This document shows, piece by piece, positions 28,382 through 31,430 of a DNA stretch of 31,430 bases. Every line of letters starts with the position of its first letter. Position 1 is the first letter of the stretch. Under the pieces are notes generated by a model. That model had not been told where the DNA came from. It saw nothing but the letters and a program-made list of their open reading frames with translations, and ran no database searches. The DNA lies in contig DHJV01000157.1 in assembly GCA_002404515.1 (NCBI GenBank), positions 904 through 32,333 of the forward strand, given 5' to 3'. Source of the DNA: Lachnospiraceae bacterium UBA4711 (GTDB taxonomy: Bacteria > Bacillota > Clostridia > Lachnospirales > Lachnospiraceae). The position numbers were made by a program, and so were the translations under genes.

Positions 28382-29296
28382 ATGTTATTGCTACAACAGA
28401 TGCTGGTACTTTTCTTTTATATGGGTATCGGCTTTGTCTGCGGAAAAAAGAATATTATAACGGATGATGTCGCAAAGACATTTTCCTGGATTGTCGTAAA
28501 TATTGCGAACACCGCGCTGATTTTATCGGCAGGTGTTTCCGATACAAAAACGGTGACAGGAAAGGCATTGGCAGCTACGTTTGTTGTGGCAATTGGTGTC
28601 TTTCTATTTCTGATTCTGCTAGGATATCTGCTTGTGCCATTATTACGGGTTCCGGCTGCGGACAAAGGCGTGTTCCGTGTCATGACGATATTTTCCAATA
28701 TTGGATTTATGGGATTCCCGGTTATATCTGCGGTATATGGAGAAGAAGCGCTGCTATACGCATCCATATTTTTATTTCCTTATAACATTTTGATTTATAC
28801 ATACGGCATCTGCGCGATGAAAAAAGAAAATGACGGCAGTGGGAAAATGCAGTGGAAGAAAATATGCAATGCAGGTGTGATCGCAGGGCTTATCTCACTC
28901 ATCTGTTATCTGGCAGATGTGCAGGTTCCCGCTTTCGTACAGACAGCCGTCAGTGGATTAAGCGGTCTTACAGCTCCGCTCAGTATGATCGTGATCGGAC
29001 AGTCTATGGTTCACATGCGGATCCGGGATTTGATTACAGATGTCCGGTTATTGATATTTTCAATTATAAAGTTAATTGTGATACCGGTCTGTGGCATATT
29101 GCTGCTTCGGATATGGATCAGGGATTCCATGCTGCTGGGGGTATGTCTGATTATGCTTGCAACGCCGGTTGGAAGTATGACAGCAATGCTCGCGCAGCAA
29201 TATGACGGAGATTATATGCTTGCGTCGAAGGGAGTTTCACTGACAACGATTTTGTCGGTGCTGACAATTCCGCTGGTATCAGCAATTGTAATGTAA
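28382..29296 (+). CDS. AEC (auxin efflux carrier)-family transporter
   Basis: A 304-residue membrane protein with about ten hydrophobic helices, of the AEC family (bacterial members include malate/malonate/lactate carriers such as MleP). Typical features are the start of helix 1 (F-F-Y-M-G-I-G-F), the conserved S-N-I-G-F-M-G-F-P-V segment around residue 110, and P-L-S-M-I-V-I-G-Q-S and A-T-P-V-G-S-M-T-A-M-L-A in the second half. It lies third in the deiminase-type operon. Inference: it takes up the substrate or exports an acid product, perhaps the 2-hydroxy acid made by the dehydrogenase, as an exchanger. GGGGATGATG precedes ATG 28382. Confidence 0.88.
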   Translation: MLLLQQMLVLFFYMGIGFVCGKKNIITDDVAKTFSWIVVNIANTALILSAGVSDTKTVTGKALAATFVVAIGVFLFLILLGYLLVPLLRVPAADKGVFRVMTIFSNIGFMGFPVISAVYGEEALLYASIFLFPYNILIYTYGICAMKKENDGSGKMQWKKICNAGVIAGLISLICYLADVQVPAFVQTAVSGLSGLTAPLSMIVIGQSMVHMRIRDLITDVRLLIFSIIKLIVIPVCGILLLRIWIRDSMLLGVCLIMLATPVGSMTAMLAQQYDGDYMLASKGVSLTTILSVLTIPLVSAIVM

Positions 29297-29316
29297 AAAG
29301 AAAAGGAGTGATGGCT

Positions 29317-30306
29317 ATGGCAACATTACAGGAATACATGGATCAAAGTACGATTCCAAACATGTTTGAGTCGGAGGTGTTTTCCGAAGTCTGGGGTACG
29401 GATTTCGGCGTAGACAACTCGGTAGGAAAAATCCGCAAGATGTTAGTACACAGACCGGGGGTTGAAATTGAGCAGTTAAAGGATGGCGTCTTCGAAGAGG
29501 AAGCAGGTGCAAGAATCCTACGGGGCGCAAATGGGAGAATCCGAAATTATTTTAAGGACACTGAGCTGCCGGATCTTGGAAAAATGCAGTATCAGCATGA
29601 TGCGATGACACAGATTCTAAAAGAGGAGGGCATAGAGCTTGTCAATCTGGAGGATGAAAGCCATTATTGGACGAACCTGTTATTTGCGCGGGACGTCGCG
29701 CTGATGGTGCCAAAGGGAGCAATCCTGACACGGTTTGCCATGTATTTCCATGCGGGAGATCCATTTGTGACACAGAAAATGCTTGCAGAACAGAAGATTC
29801 CGATTCTTGGAGCCATTCAGGGAGCGGGAAGTATAGAGGGAGGATCGTTTTCTATGCTTGATCCAAAGACTGCGATTGTCGGGCGTTCCGTCCGTATCAA
29901 TGATGCGGGAATCGAACAGCTTCGAGCCTTGCTTTCTTATCAGGGAATCGAATTGATCGTTGTGGATCTTCCGGCATATTATATTCATCTGGATGAAGCG
30001 TTTCTTCCTGTGGATAAGGATAAGATTCTGGTCAGCACATTTATATTGCCACACTGGTTCCTGAAGATGTTAAAAGAGCGGGGCTATACATTGATTGAGA
30101 CAGACATGGATGATCCGAAGCTTACGAATAACTGTATCGCTTTGGAACCGGGAAAGGTATTGTTCTCCGAGACCGGTGTGCGGACACGTAAGAATCTGGA
30201 GAAAGCCGGTGTGGAAGTACGTACCGTAGATATTACTGAAATCAATAAAATGGGTGGCGGTATTCACTGCTCTACGCTGCCACTGAAACGGGACAGTCTT
30301 GTGTAA
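29317..30306 (+). CDS. Amidinotransferase/deiminase-superfamily enzyme, paralogue B
   Basis: A 329-residue member of the same superfamily and the most divergent of the three. Motifs: M-L-V-H-R-P-G-V-E-I, L-F-A-R-D-V-A-L-M-V-P-K-G (the R-D pair retained), I-E-G-G-S, I-H-L-D-E-A-F, and the nucleophile in G-G-G-I-H-C-S-T-L-P-L (Cys318). It resembles DDAH/arginine-deiminase-like proteins with H-R-P-G starts. ATG 29317 is chosen: AAAAGGAG lies 8 nt upstream, while GTG 29308 and ATG 29311 overlap or touch the ribosome site. It is the fourth gene of the operon. All catalytic positions look intact, so it is probably an active hydrolase or transferase on a guanidino substrate; which one is unknown. 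Confidence 0.85.
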   Translation: MATLQEYMDQSTIPNMFESEVFSEVWGTDFGVDNSVGKIRKMLVHRPGVEIEQLKDGVFEEEAGARILRGANGRIRNYFKDTELPDLGKMQYQHDAMTQILKEEGIELVNLEDESHYWTNLLFARDVALMVPKGAILTRFAMYFHAGDPFVTQKMLAEQKIPILGAIQGAGSIEGGSFSMLDPKTAIVGRSVRINDAGIEQLRALLSYQGIELIVVDLPAYYIHLDEAFLPVDKDKILVSTFILPHWFLKMLKERGYTLIETDMDDPKLTNNCIALEPGKVLFSETGVRTRKNLEKAGVEVRTVDITEINKMGGGIHCSTLPLKRDSLV

Positions 30307-30344
30307 AACAGGATAGATGTTAAATACAAAGGAGGTACAAATCT

Positions 30345-31352
30345 ATGATTGATCAGACACAGCGCGCATGGTGCCATGCAGTATCCCATATGTTTCCGTC
30401 GGAGGCAGAGCCTTGTTTTGAGACGCCGGAGCTTCTGGAGAAATATTGGGCAGGAAGAAAATGGGGCATGAACAGTGAGATGGGTCAGCTTCGTATGGTT
30501 ATGCTGCATCGCCCGGATGAGGAGATTAATACGATAGACGAAAGCAAGTATGATCCGTCATTAAATGCCATTATTGATGTAGAAAAAGGATATTATTACG
30601 GAGGAAAGGAAAAACCGGATCTTGCCAAAATGCAGGCGGAGCATGATGCATACGCAGATGTGCTTCGCAAGAATGGTGTAGAAGTCATCTATAATAATAA
30701 ATATACAAATCCCGGTCTGGTAAACTGCATCAATACAAGAGATATTGGCACGGCGATTCCGGGAGGAATTATTATCGGCAGAGGTTCGAACCATATGCGC
30801 CGGGGCGAGGAGCTTGCAGCTACGCGGACGCTGGCGGAAATCGGCATGCCAATCTTAAAGACGATTCATGGAACCGGAACCTTTGAGGGCGGAAATTTTA
30901 TGTTCTTAGATCCGAAGCATGCGATGTGTGGATATTCGACGAGAACAAATCTGGAAGGCTTACGGCAGTTAAGGGAAACGCTTGCAGATATCGGAATTGA
31001 ATTGTTTATCGTACAGGTACCGGGACATGACCTGCATATTGATGGTATGATCACGATGGTTGACTATGACCTGGCACTTGTGGATCTGCGTACAGTACCG
31101 TTTGCATTGCTGGAGAAGCTGAAGGAACTTGGAATCCGTTATATTGAAAAGGCGCCGGATGAGCGTACAACCGCCATCAATCTGGTTCCGATCTGTGCAA
31201 AGAAGGTAGTTATGATTAAGGGATTTGAGAAAACGGCTGATATTTTGTACAAGAATGGAATTGATGTTATCGAGGTGGAATATGAGGAGTGTATGAAGAA
31301 GGGCGGTGGACTGCACTGCGGTACACAGGCTTTGATTCGCGATTTTGTATAG
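30345..31352 (+). CDS. Amidinotransferase/deiminase-superfamily enzyme, paralogue C
   Basis: A 335-residue enzyme, clearly the closer relative of paralogue A (roughly half identical by eye, including R-K-W-G, R-M-V-M-L-H-R-P-D, G-K-E-K-P-D, S-T-R-T-N-L-E-G). It keeps the usual N-T-R-D (Arg132-Asp133), F-E-G-G-N, L-H-I-D-G-M and the nucleophile in G-G-G-L-H-C-G-T (Cys325). Thus A and C differ at the Arg position that A has lost. AAAGGAGGT precedes ATG 30345 by 9 nt. It ends the operon, 38 nt after paralogue B and just before a strong terminator. A 28-bp block (30492-30519) is identical to 26484-26511 in paralogue A. Function is inferred to be guanidine C-N cleavage or transfer; the substrate is unknown. 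Confidence 0.87.
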   Translation: MIDQTQRAWCHAVSHMFPSEAEPCFETPELLEKYWAGRKWGMNSEMGQLRMVMLHRPDEEINTIDESKYDPSLNAIIDVEKGYYYGGKEKPDLAKMQAEHDAYADVLRKNGVEVIYNNKYTNPGLVNCINTRDIGTAIPGGIIIGRGSNHMRRGEELAATRTLAEIGMPILKTIHGTGTFEGGNFMFLDPKHAMCGYSTRTNLEGLRQLRETLADIGIELFIVQVPGHDLHIDGMITMVDYDLALVDLRTVPFALLEKLKELGIRYIEKAPDERTTAINLVPICAKKVVMIKGFEKTADILYKNGIDVIEVEYEECMKKGGGLHCGTQALIRDFV

Positions 31353-31367
31353 CGTGATATTCAAAAG

Positions 31368-31395
31368 GCTCTACCCGTTTTGGGTAGAGCTTTTT
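31368..31395 (+). terminator. Intrinsic terminator of the deiminase-type operon
   Basis: GCTCTACCC (31368-31376) pairs perfectly with GGGTAGAGC (31382-31390), loop GTTTT, with AAAA before and TTTTT (31391-31395) after. Nothing further is seen up to the window end. Confidence 0.95.
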
Positions 31396-31430
31396 GTTAT
31401 GGCGACAAGGAAAATGCACGCATTTATGCG

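Overview
The window looks like chromosomal DNA of a Gram-positive anaerobe of the Clostridia, most likely a gut Lachnospiraceae. The support is indirect: ChW-repeat and Big_2 surface proteins, an SPKTG-type sorting signal, AGGAGG ribosome binding sites, consensus sigma-A promoters, rubrerythrin behind a Fur/PerR-type box, an anaerobic sulfatase maturase and a DUF1700/DUF4097 regulatory trio. No rRNA, tRNA, CRISPR array, transposase or phage gene was seen.

Layout. 1-2820: the end of a cell-wall-anchored protein, then a large secreted ChW/Big_2 protein. 2845-6868: an operon with an unrecognised membrane protein followed by the capsule-type phosphorelay cpsB-cpsC-cpsD (PHP tyrosine phosphatase, Wzz-like adaptor, BY-kinase); it ends at a terminator with no glycosyltransferase. 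6921-8987: an autoregulated padR-DUF1700-DUF4097 operon. 8911-14235: an accessory stretch rich in toxin-antitoxin-like modules. It holds mazEF between two copies of a ~78-bp repeat, a 49-codon small ORF, a HipA-like kinase with an HTH-containing partner behind a pair of 22-bp palindromes spaced 42 bp, azlCD, an XRE-type membrane regulator, and a very compact type I toxin-antitoxin locus. In that locus a 27-residue hydrophobic peptide is on the minus strand, a convergent antisense RNA on the plus strand, and a GAAC-N4-GTTC LexA-type box on the toxin promoter. 14249-14914: rubrerythrin with a 7-1-7 Fur/PerR-type box.

15016-21412: a sulfate-ester module: a LacI-type regulator, a cytoplasmic Cys-type sulfatase, an ABC ATPase and permease of the SsuBC/TauBC type with no binding protein, and the radical SAM maturase (anSME) that would convert the sulfatase cysteine to formylglycine. 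21391-24051: a MATE exporter overlapping a cation:proton antiporter. 24138-26153: an ECF sigma factor and its probable membrane anti-sigma factor. 26260-31395: a five-gene operon with three different amidinotransferase/deiminase-fold enzymes, a D-2-hydroxyacid dehydrogenase and an AEC-family carrier, bounded by terminators. It looks like an uncharacterised pathway for a guanidino or related compound.

The strongest candidates for new biology are the apparently SOS-controlled type I toxin-antitoxin locus (13.9-14.2 kb), the split HipA-like kinase module with its double operator (10.0-11.7 kb) and the three-paralogue guanidine-enzyme operon (26.3-31.4 kb). Family assignments come from reading motifs by eye; no database search was run.
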